DNA of 64,000 nucleotides from Pseudomonas alcaliphila JAB1 (GCF_001941865.1 NZ_CP016162.1:2046001-2110000); one strand, 5' to 3'. Positions 8,825 to 17,008 are shown, numbered from the stretch's first letter. A program made the numbers and translations. Notes: generated by a model from the letters alone, not told the origin.

Positions 8825-9410
8825 GTTTTGGTCACGCTTGGGCGCACCACCAGCCAAAGTGCCAATGCGATCAGCACGCAGCCGGGCAGGTAGTTCCAGC
8901 TCAGCGGCTCACCCAGCAGCAGCGCGCCCCATAACACGCCGAACGGCGGGATCAGGAAGGTGGTGGTGCTAGCCCTGATCGGCCCGATATCGGCCAGCAA
9001 ACGGAAATACAGCACATAGGCGAACGCCGTGCAGACCAGGCCGAGGGCGGCCAGCGACAGCCATACCTCGATGCCACCCCAGCTTGGTGGTGGTTGCAGC
9101 GCCAGGCTGCCGACGAACAGCGGCAGCAGGAACAGGCTGGCCCCCACCAGGCTGGCAAAGGCGGTCAGGCGATTGTCCAGGCCGCCCTGTTGGCCGATCC
9201 AGCGTCGAGTAAGGAAACCAGCGAAGCCGTAGCAGGTGGTGGCCACCAGGCAGGCGCCGGCGCCCAGCAGCAGTTGCAGGTCGAAGGCTACCGGGCCGGT
9301 ACGGGTCAGCACCGCCACGCCAAGCAGGCCGAGAAACACGCCCGCCGCCTTGCTCGGGGTGATGCCCTCATGGAAGAACAGCGCGCCGATCAATACGCCC
9401 ATGAGTGGGA
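8821..9410 (-). pseudogene. EamA/DMT-family transporter, 3' part, split by the 11 kb element
   Basis: This is the C-terminal two thirds of a drug/metabolite transporter of the RhaT/EamA family, from PLMGVLIGALFFHEGITPSKAAGVFLGLLGV to the basic C-terminus. It keeps about six membrane segments and the second EamA repeat (FLIPPFGVLWGALLLGEPL). The missing N-terminal part lies at 20411-20712. The two host parts join in frame as FNATTPLMGV if the intervening 11,000 bp are removed at the shared GGG. The frame stays open into the element up to 9687, but that extension is not transporter-like. The gene is inactive while the element is integrated. Confidence 0.9.
9408..9410. other. Left attachment-site core (attL/attR), GGG
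   Basis: By codon alignment with the right junction (20408-20410), the only shared bases at the crossover are GGG. Host sequence CCCATGAGT lies to the left and element sequence ATACTGTCGG to the right. A core of 2-3 bp is typical of large serine integrases. Confidence 0.75.
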
Positions 9411-9505
9411 TACTGTCGGCAAAGGTAATATTGAAAAGTGTACTGTATAGATATCCAGTAATATGGCAATCTTGCACCCGTAGCATTGGCGGGAGGTAGG
9501 CGGCT

Positions 9506-9832
9506 GTGGGCGGTGGTATGTGGCGCAGAAAGGCACTGGCACAGGCTGTGGTAATCGAGCAGCTGACGCAGGAGCTTGAACGGGCACGGATGCAAATCGG
9601 CAAGCTCGTGGCTGACCACAAGATGCACGGGGCGCTAATGCTTGAGTTGGAGCGTATGCGCTGGAAGCTGTCAGACGCACACCTCAAAGCGGCTGAGGAC
9701 TACAAACGAGTAGATTCTCTGGAGCGGGTGCGGAAGTCGCTGGAAGCTCAGATAGCGCTACTGGAGAGCCGCAGCAGTGCTGGGCGTGAGGCATGCGGCA
9801 CAGCGGAGAAGGGCAGCGAAGCTGCGAGATAA
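9506..9832 (+). CDS. Small coiled-coil protein of the element
   Basis: This 108-residue protein is almost wholly helical. After MGGGMWRRKALAQAVV comes a long heptad-rich stretch (residues about 18-90: VIEQLTQELERARMQIGKL, LMLELERMRWKL, VDSLERVRKSLEAQIALLES). The GTG start is chosen because GGGAGG sits about nine bases upstream; an ATG four codons later lacks a better site. It is the first gene inside the left end. Position and size would fit an integrase accessory or directionality factor, since these can be small proteins contacting the integrase coiled coil, but no homology was recognised. Function unknown. Confidence 0.6.
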   Translation: MGGGMWRRKALAQAVVIEQLTQELERARMQIGKLVADHKMHGALMLELERMRWKLSDAHLKAAEDYKRVDSLERVRKSLEAQIALLESRSSAGREACGTAEKGSEAAR

Positions 9833-10116
9833 CTATATAACTAGATATTGTATATATTCAGACGTATACGTCTGAGTAGTTATATATAAGAGTTTATAAC
9901 TATATCTAGTAGGTTCGTTACACTCACAGTACTAGATGTTGTTTTAAACTCTTTAGTTAAGTTACTAATCAAAGCTTTCGCTTTGGGTGTATCGCGTAGC
10001 TCTCTCGGCTTCGCCTCGGTCGCTACGCTCTATTATAGGGATATTGACTTTCCTGTCAATCCCTTCGTCGGAAAATATTGACAGAACAGGATTGTGCAAT
10101 CTGGTTTTTTGCTGTG
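9833..10116. other. Gene-free TA-rich block with a run of palindromes
   Basis: No gene is seen here. The block holds an 18-bp perfect palindrome (TCAGACGTATACGTCTGA, 9858-9875) inside TA-rich DNA, with related TATAACTATAT-type stretches on both sides. Hairpins follow: AAAGC/GCTTT at 9971-9984 and GCGTAGC/GCTACGC at 9994-10028. Last is GGGATATTGAC/GTCAATCCC at about 10038-10063. A replication, recombination or regulatory site is possible. Confidence 0.5.
9858..9875. promoter_or_regulatory. 18-bp perfect palindrome in TA-rich DNA
   Basis: TCAGACGTATACGTCTGA reads the same on both strands. Its size suits a dimeric DNA-binding protein or a recombinase. It lies 26 bp after the coiled-coil gene and is surrounded by TATA-rich sequence. 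Confidence 0.5.
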
Positions 10117-10674
10117 CTACCTGTGCCGAGCTGGCGCGGCTCTACCATCGGGGAACGACTTCACCACAGGGTCTGTTGAACCTGCATCTCTGGCATATGC
10201 CATCGCGCTGTAAAGCATCTCGACTGCACGCCCTAGAAGTATGTCGCTTGTGCCCCTGGTTGCTTTCTTTTCGTACACGTAGCGGCTTGACGTAAACGTA
10301 TAGCGGTAGCGCTCAATAATTTCCTTGTGCTGAGAGAGGCCGGCGGCTTGCTGCACAGGCAAAGGAATGGCATTCAGTAACAGAAGTAGATCATGGCCAG
10401 ATGGCTTGGCGTCTTCTGCGAGTTTCCCCAGCGCCTTCAACTGGTTACCGCTTCGCTTCAGAAGCTTGGAGTCAACCTTATACGTCTCGTTGATCTGCCC
10501 GTGGTTTCCGTCCGGCTTGGCAAGAAAGCTTTTCAACAGAATCTCAACGCCGAGAGCGGCGTTTATCTCAGATATGCGGAGCATGTTCGATACTCCTGCC
10601 AAGTGCTGAGCTGCAAGCATGTAGTCGGACGCTTGCTCCAGCATCCAGCCTGCTGGCAATACTGGGTTGTCCAT
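10117..10674 (-). CDS. Hypothetical protein, HEPN-like
   Basis: This 185-residue helical protein has the pattern INAALGVEILLKSFLA, then SGHDLLLLLNAIP, then IIERYRYTFTSSRYVYE. An 'AALGVE-LLLK' helix followed by a GHDL helix resembles uncharacterised HEPN-type proteins. The classic HEPN RNase motif (Rx4-6H) is not clearly present: the arginine/tyrosine stretch ERYRY lies where it might be, so RNase activity cannot be claimed. HEPN proteins are often toxins or defence factors. No antitoxin-like partner overlaps it. The start ATG has an upstream AGGA (ggcaggattatgg read on the minus strand). It is orphan cargo at the left side of the element. Confidence 0.55.
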   Translation of the reverse strand: MDNPVLPAGWMLEQASDYMLAAQHLAGVSNMLRISEINAALGVEILLKSFLAKPDGNHGQINETYKVDSKLLKRSGNQLKALGKLAEDAKPSGHDLLLLLNAIPLPVQQAAGLSQHKEIIERYRYTFTSSRYVYEKKATRGTSDILLGRAVEMLYSAMAYARDAGSTDPVVKSFPDGRAAPARHR

Positions 10675-10779
10675 AATCCTGCTCCTGCCAGAAAGCTCTG
10701 CGCGATAGCCGGATGCTACCAGTGCAAGCGGGAATCTGGGAGACTGGATTCGTCTGACCTAAAACGAAAGGAGTTCGTC

Positions 10780-11112
10780 ATGCGGAATATGATCGTTGTT
10801 GCTGGCTTGGTTGCCGGGCTGGCTGCTGGTAATGCACAGGCTGAGTGGGTGGATGTGAGCTATTCCGCCACCCTGACGGAAGATTCAGTGTATTGCAGTG
10901 AGTTCGAGAGCTTCATCAAATTGTTCGACTACGCGAAGGATCAAAACATGCGAGGAGCCCAGAAAATGGTAGACGAGGGAGTCTGCGGAGTTACAAGTGG
11001 GCCGATGAAGATTGAGGTTTACCAGAGCGGGCACGTTGATCAGAAGCTAGTCATTCGTTTCATCTCACCGAGTGGCAAGAAATTCATAACTCTGGGCGCG
11101 TTCACTCAATAA
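10780..11112 (+). CDS. Small exported protein of the element
   Basis: The 110-residue product begins with a clear signal peptide, MRNMIVVAGLVAGLAAGNAQA, with predicted cleavage after AQA. The start is fixed by a strong ribosome site (AAAGGAG, about eight bases upstream). The mature part of about 89 residues has two cysteines (SVYCSEFE and EGVCGVTSG) that could form one disulfide in the periplasm. The C-terminus is beta-rich (KLVIRFISPSGKKFITLGAF). No family was recognised. An upstream in-frame extension exists but runs antisense to the neighbouring HEPN-like gene and lacks a start site. It could be a superinfection or envelope-modifying cargo gene; that is inference only. Confidence 0.65.
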   Translation: MRNMIVVAGLVAGLAAGNAQAEWVDVSYSATLTEDSVYCSEFESFIKLFDYAKDQNMRGAQKMVDEGVCGVTSGPMKIEVYQSGHVDQKLVIRFISPSGKKFITLGAFTQ

Positions 11113-11404
11113 CCCCGCCCGTCGTGGAAACTCTGCACCCTGCGTCAATGCTGGGGTGTGCGGAAAATAAATATCCAAACCCCCGCCCGCCAGAAAATAC
11201 GGCCTTTTAGCGCTCTCGCGTATGCGACAAGCAGGAACGCAGGGGGTCTACCCTGAACCGGATATTGAGCGAAATATCTGCGCGTCACAGGACGCTCTGT
11301 AAGGCGTTTACAGCGTGTTTCGACTGAAGTGCTACCAGTATGGCCAGAATGGCTAAAAGCCTCTGTATCGAGCTGTTTTGTGGGTTATACGATGTTTATT
11401 CGTA
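11113..11404. other. Gene-free stretch between exported protein and recombinase genes
   Basis: No gene is seen. One 18-bp inverted repeat (GATATT-N6-AATATC, 11261-11278) is present, and a TA-rich end lies next to the small recombinase stop codon. It is a candidate location for a recombination site of that recombinase, but nothing diagnostic was identified. Confidence 0.35.
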
Positions 11405-12121
11405 TCACTCAGGAAACGACAGCTGTAGAGACTGCATTACTCGGGATACCTGCACAGCAGACCACTGACCACCACGGCTAGTGGTGACGTTACGGGCGTT
11501 CAGGCAATCCGCTACAGCGCGTAGAGACTTCTGACCACGATACAAGCAGGCTTCGAACTCAGAACGGATACTCTCGTGGAAGCTGTTCACGCGATCAGCA
11601 ACTACAGCACGGGCCTTAGCACGGTTGGCATCTGTACGGCCATGTGACAGGTATTCAGCACGACGGGATACCTTGGCAATGGCTTCTGCATTACCGGCTT
11701 CTGCATCCTGCTTGAGGGTTGCCAGAGCATCCTTGGTGCGCTGGGCGATGAACGATCTTTCTTGCTCGGCCAGGGCGGCGAACAGATGCAATTGAAACTT
11801 GTCAGCGTGCAACATCGTGGCGACGCGGAAGTCCACCATCTTGATCAGGCGGGCTACGTGTTCAACGTCACGGCCAATACGATCCAACTTAGCCACCACG
11901 AGGGGAGCGCCCAGTTCCTTACACAGTGCGAGAGCTTTGGAGCCTTCCGGACGATCCTCCAGGGCAATAGTGCCTGACACGCCGTCATCAACGAACTCTG
12001 CAACTACATTCCAGCCAGCAGCTTTGGCAGCCATAGCAACATACTCGCGCTGAGCTTTCAGGCCGAGGCCGGCACTCTCTTCGCTTTTCTTCGACAGTCG
12101 CAGATAGCTGACTACGTTCAT
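11405..12121 (-). CDS. Small serine recombinase (resolvase/invertase family)
   Basis: The 238-residue protein begins MNVVSYLRLSKKSEES, where S10 of YLRLS is the expected nucleophile. FVDDGVSGT, the KLDRIGRD block and FAALAEQERSFIAQRT are the usual conserved blocks of the resolvase catalytic domain and long E-helix. A C-terminal helix-turn-helix follows (SLRAVADCLNARNVTTSRGGQWSAVQVSRVMQ). The start is set by GGGAGG ten bases upstream. The frame remains open for 135 more codons upstream, but that part contains a terminator hairpin and no family match. It could resolve multimers, invert DNA, or act as a second site-specific recombinase alongside the large integrase. Confidence 0.88.
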   Translation of the reverse strand: MNVVSYLRLSKKSEESAGLGLKAQREYVAMAAKAAGWNVVAEFVDDGVSGTIALEDRPEGSKALALCKELGAPLVVAKLDRIGRDVEHVARLIKMVDFRVATMLHADKFQLHLFAALAEQERSFIAQRTKDALATLKQDAEAGNAEAIAKVSRRAEYLSHGRTDANRAKARAVVADRVNSFHESIRSEFEACLYRGQKSLRAVADCLNARNVTTSRGGQWSAVQVSRVMQSLQLSFPE

Positions 12122-12526
12122 GACTGGAGCCTCCCACCGTGTGTATGGGTGCACTGTAACAAATCTAGTTCGCCCGAACAATAGCCGTAACAGATGGGGA
12201 TTGTCGACGTAAACGTCTCCTGTTCTGGAATGTAACACCTCGATGTTACGCCGTTCGTCACTCTCCTGTTGACGTATCCTGCGATCTATGAATGTGCATC
12301 TGTTTAGCATGGCACCTATCATGCTATCTCGGCTTTCAGCCTGCGGAATGTGATTGTTCGTTTCGACTTCAATCGCCAATTCTGCAAAAGAGAGGGAGAA
12401 AAACGCTTTGGTTAAATTCTGCACAAGTGCATATAGCGTATTTGCAGGGGTGTAGCGCGTTATCCATGAAAAAGCCCCAGCTCGATTAAAAGCCAGGGCT
12501 GATTTAATTGGTTGTTTTTTGAACAA
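12122..12526. other. 405-bp stretch between the recombinase and an orphan gene
   Basis: On the minus strand this stretch is open in frame with the recombinase, but its translation looks random and it contains the 12466-12500 hairpin with a T-run, so it is best read as untranslated. It must hold the recombinase promoter. It also includes alternating TA-rich and hairpin-prone sequence (GACGTAAACGTCTC near 12206). Confidence 0.45.
12466..12500 (-). terminator. Rho-independent terminator of the element operon
   Basis: Read on the minus strand, AGCCCTGGC pairs with GCTGGGGCT (two wobbles) across a 10-nt loop and is followed by a T-run. It lies 26 bp after the stop of the last operon gene (12527-12787). 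Confidence 0.75.
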
Positions 12527-12787
12527 TTAAACGTAAACGTTTGGATCGTCTTTTCTAGGGCGACCACGACCACGCTTGACGGGTTTCTTGTACTCGCCAC
12601 GTAAGGCTAGGCCAGCTCCTGCAAACATCTGGTCTACCCAGACCTCAGGTTCGCAGTCGTCGCTAGGATCGTCAGCGGCTAGGCGTACTAACGGGGTTGC
12701 CAGTTTGTAATCGGCGTACCACGCCTGTTGCTGTTCTAGGGTTGGAAACTGGCGCTGGCCAGCAGCGTAAAAGTTTTCAGTAGTCAT
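12527..12787 (-). CDS. Small protein with AT-hook-like tail
   Basis: This is an 86-residue soluble protein of unknown family. The acidic N-terminal part (AADDPSDDCEPEVWVDQMF) is followed by a basic GRGRPRKDD stretch near the C-terminus. GRPRK matches the core of AT-hook minor-groove-binding motifs, which would suit the TA-rich DNA of the element. It is the last gene of the minus-strand operon and is followed by a good terminator. The start ATG has AAGGATT nine or so bases upstream. DNA binding is inferred from the motif alone. Confidence 0.6.
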   Translation of the reverse strand: MTTENFYAAGQRQFPTLEQQQAWYADYKLATPLVRLAADDPSDDCEPEVWVDQMFAGAGLALRGEYKKPVKRGRGRPRKDDPNVYV

Positions 12788-12842
12788 TTTTGAATCCTTA
12801 AATATGTTTGTCTGTCACGCATGACGTGACGCAGATAGTTTT

Positions 12843-12910
12843 TGCTCCTAATGAGTGTTACTAACCCGAGGCTTGTTTTCCTGGAATTAGCGGGACAAGT
12901 TTTAGGAGCA
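12843..12910. repeat. Inverted repeat TGCTCCTAA...TTAGGAGCA
   Basis: Perfect 9-bp outer arms (12843-12851, 12902-12910) enclose a smaller inner pairing (CTTGT/ACAAG). It lies between two operon genes and overlaps a stretch that also recurs at about 15930-16003. It could act as an intercistronic RNA stem. Confidence 0.55.
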
Positions 12911-12928
12911 GTAGAGGGCACTAGGCTT

Positions 12929-13219
12929 TCAGCGCTCTATGATGTTGCTGTCGTTAATCTGAACATCGTGGCTGCCCGTTCTAATGTTCAGGCTTGGCGG
13001 TGTGGCACACAGGTATGGAGACTTGAGAACTCCTAACACTCGGGAAAGCTGTTCGCTTTGAATGCCATGCTCCAAGAGGAACGCAGCCTCAAGACTGCGT
13101 TGGTTGTCCTCGATTAATGCTAGCCTCGTGTTAAACGTGTTTGTAGCGATAACGGCAGCTACCAAAGCCCCAGCGAATACCACGCTTTGTGCTAATTGCA
13201 AGATTTGAAAAGTGGTCAT
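12929..13219 (-). CDS. Small single-pass membrane protein
   Basis: The 96-residue protein has one strong membrane segment (about residues 11-27, VVFAGALVAAVIATNTF). A short helical stretch (RLALIEDNQRSLEAAFLLEHG) and a polar C-terminal part follow. Its ATG overlaps the stop codon of the tape-measure-like gene (ATGA), so translation is probably coupled. Small membrane proteins next to phage morphogenesis genes are sometimes holins or moron proteins, but the single segment and long tail fit no specific family that I recognise. Confidence 0.6.
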   Translation of the reverse strand: MTTFQILQLAQSVVFAGALVAAVIATNTFNTRLALIEDNQRSLEAAFLLEHGIQSEQLSRVLGVLKSPYLCATPPSLNIRTGSHDVQINDSNIIER

Positions 13220-15495
13220 TTCTTTGTCTGCACCAAACTGGTTTTTGTTACGTCAAAAGTTTGCTGGAGCATTCCACGATAAGCGTCCTGTGCCATACCT
13301 TGAAGCTTGTTTTCAAGTTGGGTGACAACTTCAGTAGCGTCTGCACTCTCAGCGTTTACAGTAACAATCGGGGAGAACTGCAGGACGTTGCTAGTGTTCT
13401 GGGTTCTGTTGTCGATAGCGTTCTGTAGTGCTGGAGATGGGGCGGATAGCTGGCTGATACTGCGCTGTAACTCTGGTGTGATAGGGGCTTTCATGAACGG
13501 AGTTTTAGACAGCTTTTCAACTTCGTTAGAAACTTGCCTATCTTGTTCCCGTTCTTGTTGGTGCTTTCTCCAACGATCACCCAAACCAACAAGGTCAAGC
13601 AATTGACCTATCATGTTGCGGATGTGATCAACAAATTGTTGTACGGCATCCGGCATGGAATCGAGAATACCTTGCATACCCTCTAACCCATCGGCAAACG
13701 TTCCGAAGAATGTTTTCCAACTCTCTGTAAAGGTATCAATGGCAATACCCGCCATGAACGTTACCACGTCACTCAGGAGCGTTAGCACTGGTTCAAGGGC
13801 TACATACAGTTTATCCAGTGTCGTGCTTACGGCTTCGATGAAGCGTAGGAACTCTGGGGATGGTTCGAAGCTATCTAGCTTGGTCTGGATTGCTGATAGC
13901 CAGTTTACGAATGTAGAGGCGAAGTCATAAAACCTTGCTTCAAATCGTAAGCTTGCACTCTCCAGGGAGCTGAATGTTGGAATAAGTTTGTTTAAACTTC
14001 TCTCTAGACGTTCCTTAGCCTGGAATAACTCAATAGAACTTTGCTTTAGTTGACCATCGTTATGCTCTGAGGTTGCAATCCGGCGTTCTTCTTTCAGGTT
14101 TGCAATACGTGCGGCGGATGATTCTGCACTGGCTGCGATGGTGTCGAGGCGACCCTCTAAATTGGATTTATCATCCATCATCTTGCCCAGCACGACGAAG
14201 AATTTATTCATCATCTCGCCGGAGATTTTGCCGTCTGACATTGCATCGGAGAATGCTGCTTTAGCTTTCTGACCTGTTAGACCTGAGCCTGTTACTTTGG
14301 CCCAAGCTTCTACACCGAGCTTGTCAGCTCCTGCGATACGTTCAGCAAACTGGCCTTTCCATTCTTCGGCGTAGAGCTGGCCTTTCGAGAAGGCTTGTCC
14401 GATGGCGCGTAGAGCGCCGCCCATATCATCCTCATTCGTACCTGTACCACGAGCAAAACGCATGATGCCTTTAATCAGGCCGATGGATTCATCCTGCTTA
14501 AGGCCAGCGTCTGTCAGGTTGATACTGGACATAACAAACGGCTTGGCAATCTTCTCGCGTAGCAATCCAAGCTCATTGGCGAAGCCTGTTAGATCACGTT
14601 CCACTGCGCCTGCGGCTTGTGCATCGCCCTTGGTCAGCACTTGCAACTGCTTGCGTTCGATGGCGCGTGTATCGCCTGCGGCTACGTCCATCTTGGCCAT
14701 GTTGTTTAGAGCTGTAGCCGCCACGACTGCGGCTGTTGCTACGGCACCTAGGCCAATGGCTGCGGGGTGTAGGCCAGCACTGAACATAGCTAGGCCGGGA
14801 ATCTGTGCGCCGATTCCGACTCCTGCACCACCAGCCAGAACATGGCTCATGGACGACCCGAAGCCACGGCCACCACTACGCCACGGAGAACGGTGTTCTC
14901 TTGCGGGCTGTAAGCTCCGTGGAAGCTTCCTAGAGAGCTTTTCCTCTAGTCGGATTGCGGTGATACGGGCGCGGTCTGCAGCGGCTTGTGTGCGTGCTCT
15001 GGTGGCTTCTAAACGGCTGCTGGAAGCGGCTAGACGAAGTTTCTCCTGTTGCAGCCTCAGTGCCTGTTGTTCCTGGCGTAGACCGAACATCTTTTGAGCG
15101 TTGAGAACTTTTGCACTCTCAAGGGTAGCTTTGTGGGCCTGTGCCTGTTGCTTGGCTTGTGCCTGGCCTGTGCGGGCTGTCTGCTGTGCTAGGCGTTGCT
15201 GGGCTGTCTGGAGCTTTAGAGATTGTTGTTCTGTGACAAGCTGGAGCTTGCTAGTGCGAAGCATACGTTGAAACTCTGCATTCGTTTGCTTTGCATTAGC
15301 AGCTAGTTGTTTTTGAATGTTGGCTGTGCCCCTGGGGACGATGCCTAGCTTACGCTGGAGCCTTGAGGCTTGTTTATCTAACGCTCTCATTTTAGCGTCA
15401 ATGCTATCGAGCATCTTTTCGAATCTGCGTAACCCGCTGGTGTCAACATCAAATCTAAGCTTGCCGATTAACGATGCAATTACTTTCTCGCTCAT
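13216..15495 (-). CDS. Phage tail tape-measure-like protein
   Basis: The 759-residue protein begins SLIGKLRFDVDTSGLRRFEKML, the opening typical of tape measures. A long coiled coil follows (about 30-200, Gln/Arg/Ala rich), then a hydrophobic stretch (about 222-265, AAIGLGAVATAAVVAATAL). Next is the tape-measure N-domain signature (MGGALRAIGQAFSKGQLYAEEWKGQFAERIAGADKL, about 355-395). The C-terminal third is helical with further hydrophobic segments. Tape measures set tail length and enter the host envelope. A 759-residue ruler would imply a tail of very roughly 110 nm at 0.15 nm per residue. It overlaps both neighbours by ATGA. No tail tube, baseplate or chaperone gene is recognisable nearby, which is unusual. 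Confidence 0.8.
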   Translation of the reverse strand: MSEKVIASLIGKLRFDVDTSGLRRFEKMLDSIDAKMRALDKQASRLQRKLGIVPRGTANIQKQLAANAKQTNAEFQRMLRTSKLQLVTEQQSLKLQTAQQRLAQQTARTGQAQAKQQAQAHKATLESAKVLNAQKMFGLRQEQQALRLQQEKLRLAASSSRLEATRARTQAAADRARITAIRLEEKLSRKLPRSLQPAREHRSPWRSGGRGFGSSMSHVLAGGAGVGIGAQIPGLAMFSAGLHPAAIGLGAVATAAVVAATALNNMAKMDVAAGDTRAIERKQLQVLTKGDAQAAGAVERDLTGFANELGLLREKIAKPFVMSSINLTDAGLKQDESIGLIKGIMRFARGTGTNEDDMGGALRAIGQAFSKGQLYAEEWKGQFAERIAGADKLGVEAWAKVTGSGLTGQKAKAAFSDAMSDGKISGEMMNKFFVVLGKMMDDKSNLEGRLDTIAASAESSAARIANLKEERRIATSEHNDGQLKQSSIELFQAKERLERSLNKLIPTFSSLESASLRFEARFYDFASTFVNWLSAIQTKLDSFEPSPEFLRFIEAVSTTLDKLYVALEPVLTLLSDVVTFMAGIAIDTFTESWKTFFGTFADGLEGMQGILDSMPDAVQQFVDHIRNMIGQLLDLVGLGDRWRKHQQEREQDRQVSNEVEKLSKTPFMKAPITPELQRSISQLSAPSPALQNAIDNRTQNTSNVLQFSPIVTVNAESADATEVVTQLENKLQGMAQDAYRGMLQQTFDVTKTSLVQTKK

Positions 15496-15767
15496 GCTGG
15501 CGCCCCGTTAAATTGGTCTGTAGCTAAGTGAATGAATCGTGAGGATTCCAAAAGGCTGTAACCTTCCACCGAGCAACGTTTAATGATGTCCTCGGTCAAC
15601 GATGTGATATCGCTGTATGTGCTGCCATGCGGCAGGGGGAACCCGTCCGGCTGTACTGATTTCAATAGGTCTTGTGTAACAGGGCGACTAATCATCGCCC
15701 CGTAGTCGAATGTTACTTTCTTCGGCTCAGCCAGCAGGCTGGCCATAAGAGCTTCTTTATGAGACAT
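15492..15767 (-). CDS. Hypothetical protein directly upstream of the tape-measure-like gene
   Basis: The 91-residue soluble protein starts MSHKEALMASLLAEPKKVTFDYG, and its stop overlaps the tape-measure start (ATGA). In tailed phages this position is normally taken by tail-assembly chaperones, often with a programmed frameshift. No slippery run was noticed here and no similarity to known chaperones was recognised, so the role is positional inference. The start has an AGGAAA-type ribosome site. Confidence 0.55.
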   Translation of the reverse strand: MSHKEALMASLLAEPKKVTFDYGAMISRPVTQDLLKSVQPDGFPLPHGSTYSDITSLTEDIIKRCSVEGYSLLESSRFIHLATDQFNGAPA

Positions 15768-15778
15768 AAATATTTTCC

Positions 15779-17008
15779 TTAACTAATGAAGCGCTCCCAG
15801 GCGCTTTTAGGTTTGATTGGCTGGCGCATGGCGCCGAAGATGTTTTCCTCAAGCGCTGCGTCTTGCATCCGCTCTAGCGCTTCAAGTTCCTGAACGTCTT
15901 CAGGGCTGAAAACTGCTCTCGGGTAATGATCTTTCTGGAGAGGCAGGTTACTTTCTGTTAGCGGGACACTTTCGAGAGCAGTAGGCAGCACTAGGCTTTC
16001 AGAGGTGAGGAAGGTGTTCAGCACAGTTAGAAAATCTTCTACGTTTCCACCATGCAACAGATCGAACTGAGCTTGACGAAGGTGTGCGATAGGAGCGAGG
16101 GCTTCCCGGTATTCAGATTCAGAACCTCCAGCTTTTGGACGTGACCAATGCAGCGCGTGGAAGTGACCAACGATACTCGGCATCGCTTCTAGCCAACGTT
16201 CTGCTACTTGTTCGAACTCGGGGCGGGTGTGAGAAAGGCGCTTCAATTCAGATAAGAAAACGCCAGTAGCATCGATGCCTGAATCAGGGAGGTAGCCACC
16301 GGACTTACCGCTAATCTCAGACTTCAACTTGGTTAGGGCTGCGGTTGTCATCTGCTCTAGTTCGGTATGAGCTGGCACGCGGGAATCATTGCACTGCATC
16401 AGCCAATCAAGGGACGCTTGGCGTTTGGCTGGTTGTAGTTTGAGCTTGACGGCGATAGTGGCCGTGAAGTCTTCGCCGTAATATTCAATGATCTTCGCCA
16501 CTACGGACGACTTTGTGTCTTCTGCTCTCACAAGCCACTTGGCAGACAAATCTAGTCGGCTGATCTTGTGGCCTGCGGATTGCACGAAAGCATTCCCATG
16601 TTTGGCATTAAGGTCGCGGTAACTTACAACTAAATTGTCGGCATGCATGCTGCCGATGTAGCGAGGATGTTTTACGGGGAACAAGTGGCAAAGACTGAAT
16701 TGGTCGTCTTCACCGTAGCCGTTGGCCTTCAATGAAAACTTGTAGAGGGTGTGGAGCTTTTCCAGTTCGCTGAGGGTTTTTGGTAGTACTTGAATCGTTC
16801 CGCTTCTGCGGCAAGCGTCTGCAAGATAAAACGTAAAGGCGCTGGTGCTGAATCGATACTTTCGTTGCTTGTCTAGTCGATTTGTTCTAGCGCGTTGCCA
16901 AGCTTTCTTATGGGCTTCTGTGCAGAACTCAGCGGTTTTACGTTTGTACTCGAAAAGCTGGTTGCAATATTTACACGGTTTTGTTTTGTGTTCGATTGGT
17001 TGTTGCAT
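15779..17008 (-). CDS. Large protein with N-terminal Cys motif, unknown function
   Basis: The 409-residue protein starts MQQPIEHKTKPCKYCNQLF. The N-terminal motif CKYC-x12-FC..AHKKAWQRART resembles a short zinc ribbon (C, C, C, H), and the basic stretch after it could bind nucleic acid. The middle is alpha/beta (for example IGSMHADNLVVSYRDL) and the end is acidic and helical. The ATG at 17008 is preferred because GAGGATTACC precedes it; an ATG five codons earlier has no such site. It is the largest orphan gene of the element. Related Cys motifs occur in two small proteins of the same operon. A DNA-replication or packaging role is possible but not shown. Confidence 0.6.
   Translation of the reverse strand: MQQPIEHKTKPCKYCNQLFEYKRKTAEFCTEAHKKAWQRARTNRLDKQRKYRFSTSAFTFYLADACRRSGTIQVLPKTLSELEKLHTLYKFSLKANGYGEDDQFSLCHLFPVKHPRYIGSMHADNLVVSYRDLNAKHGNAFVQSAGHKISRLDLSAKWLVRAEDTKSSVVAKIIEYYGEDFTATIAVKLKLQPAKRQASLDWLMQCNDSRVPAHTELEQMTTAALTKLKSEISGKSGGYLPDSGIDATGVFLSELKRLSHTRPEFEQVAERWLEAMPSIVGHFHALHWSRPKAGGSESEYREALAPIAHLRQAQFDLLHGGNVEDFLTVLNTFLTSESLVLPTALESVPLTESNLPLQKDHYPRAVFSPEDVQELEALERMQDAALEENIFGAMRQPIKPKSAWERFIS

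Noticed and set aside
12122..12526. N-terminal extension of the small serine recombinase
   Set aside because: The frame is open, but the catalytic domain begins at the ATG with a good ribosome site, and the extension contains a terminator hairpin.
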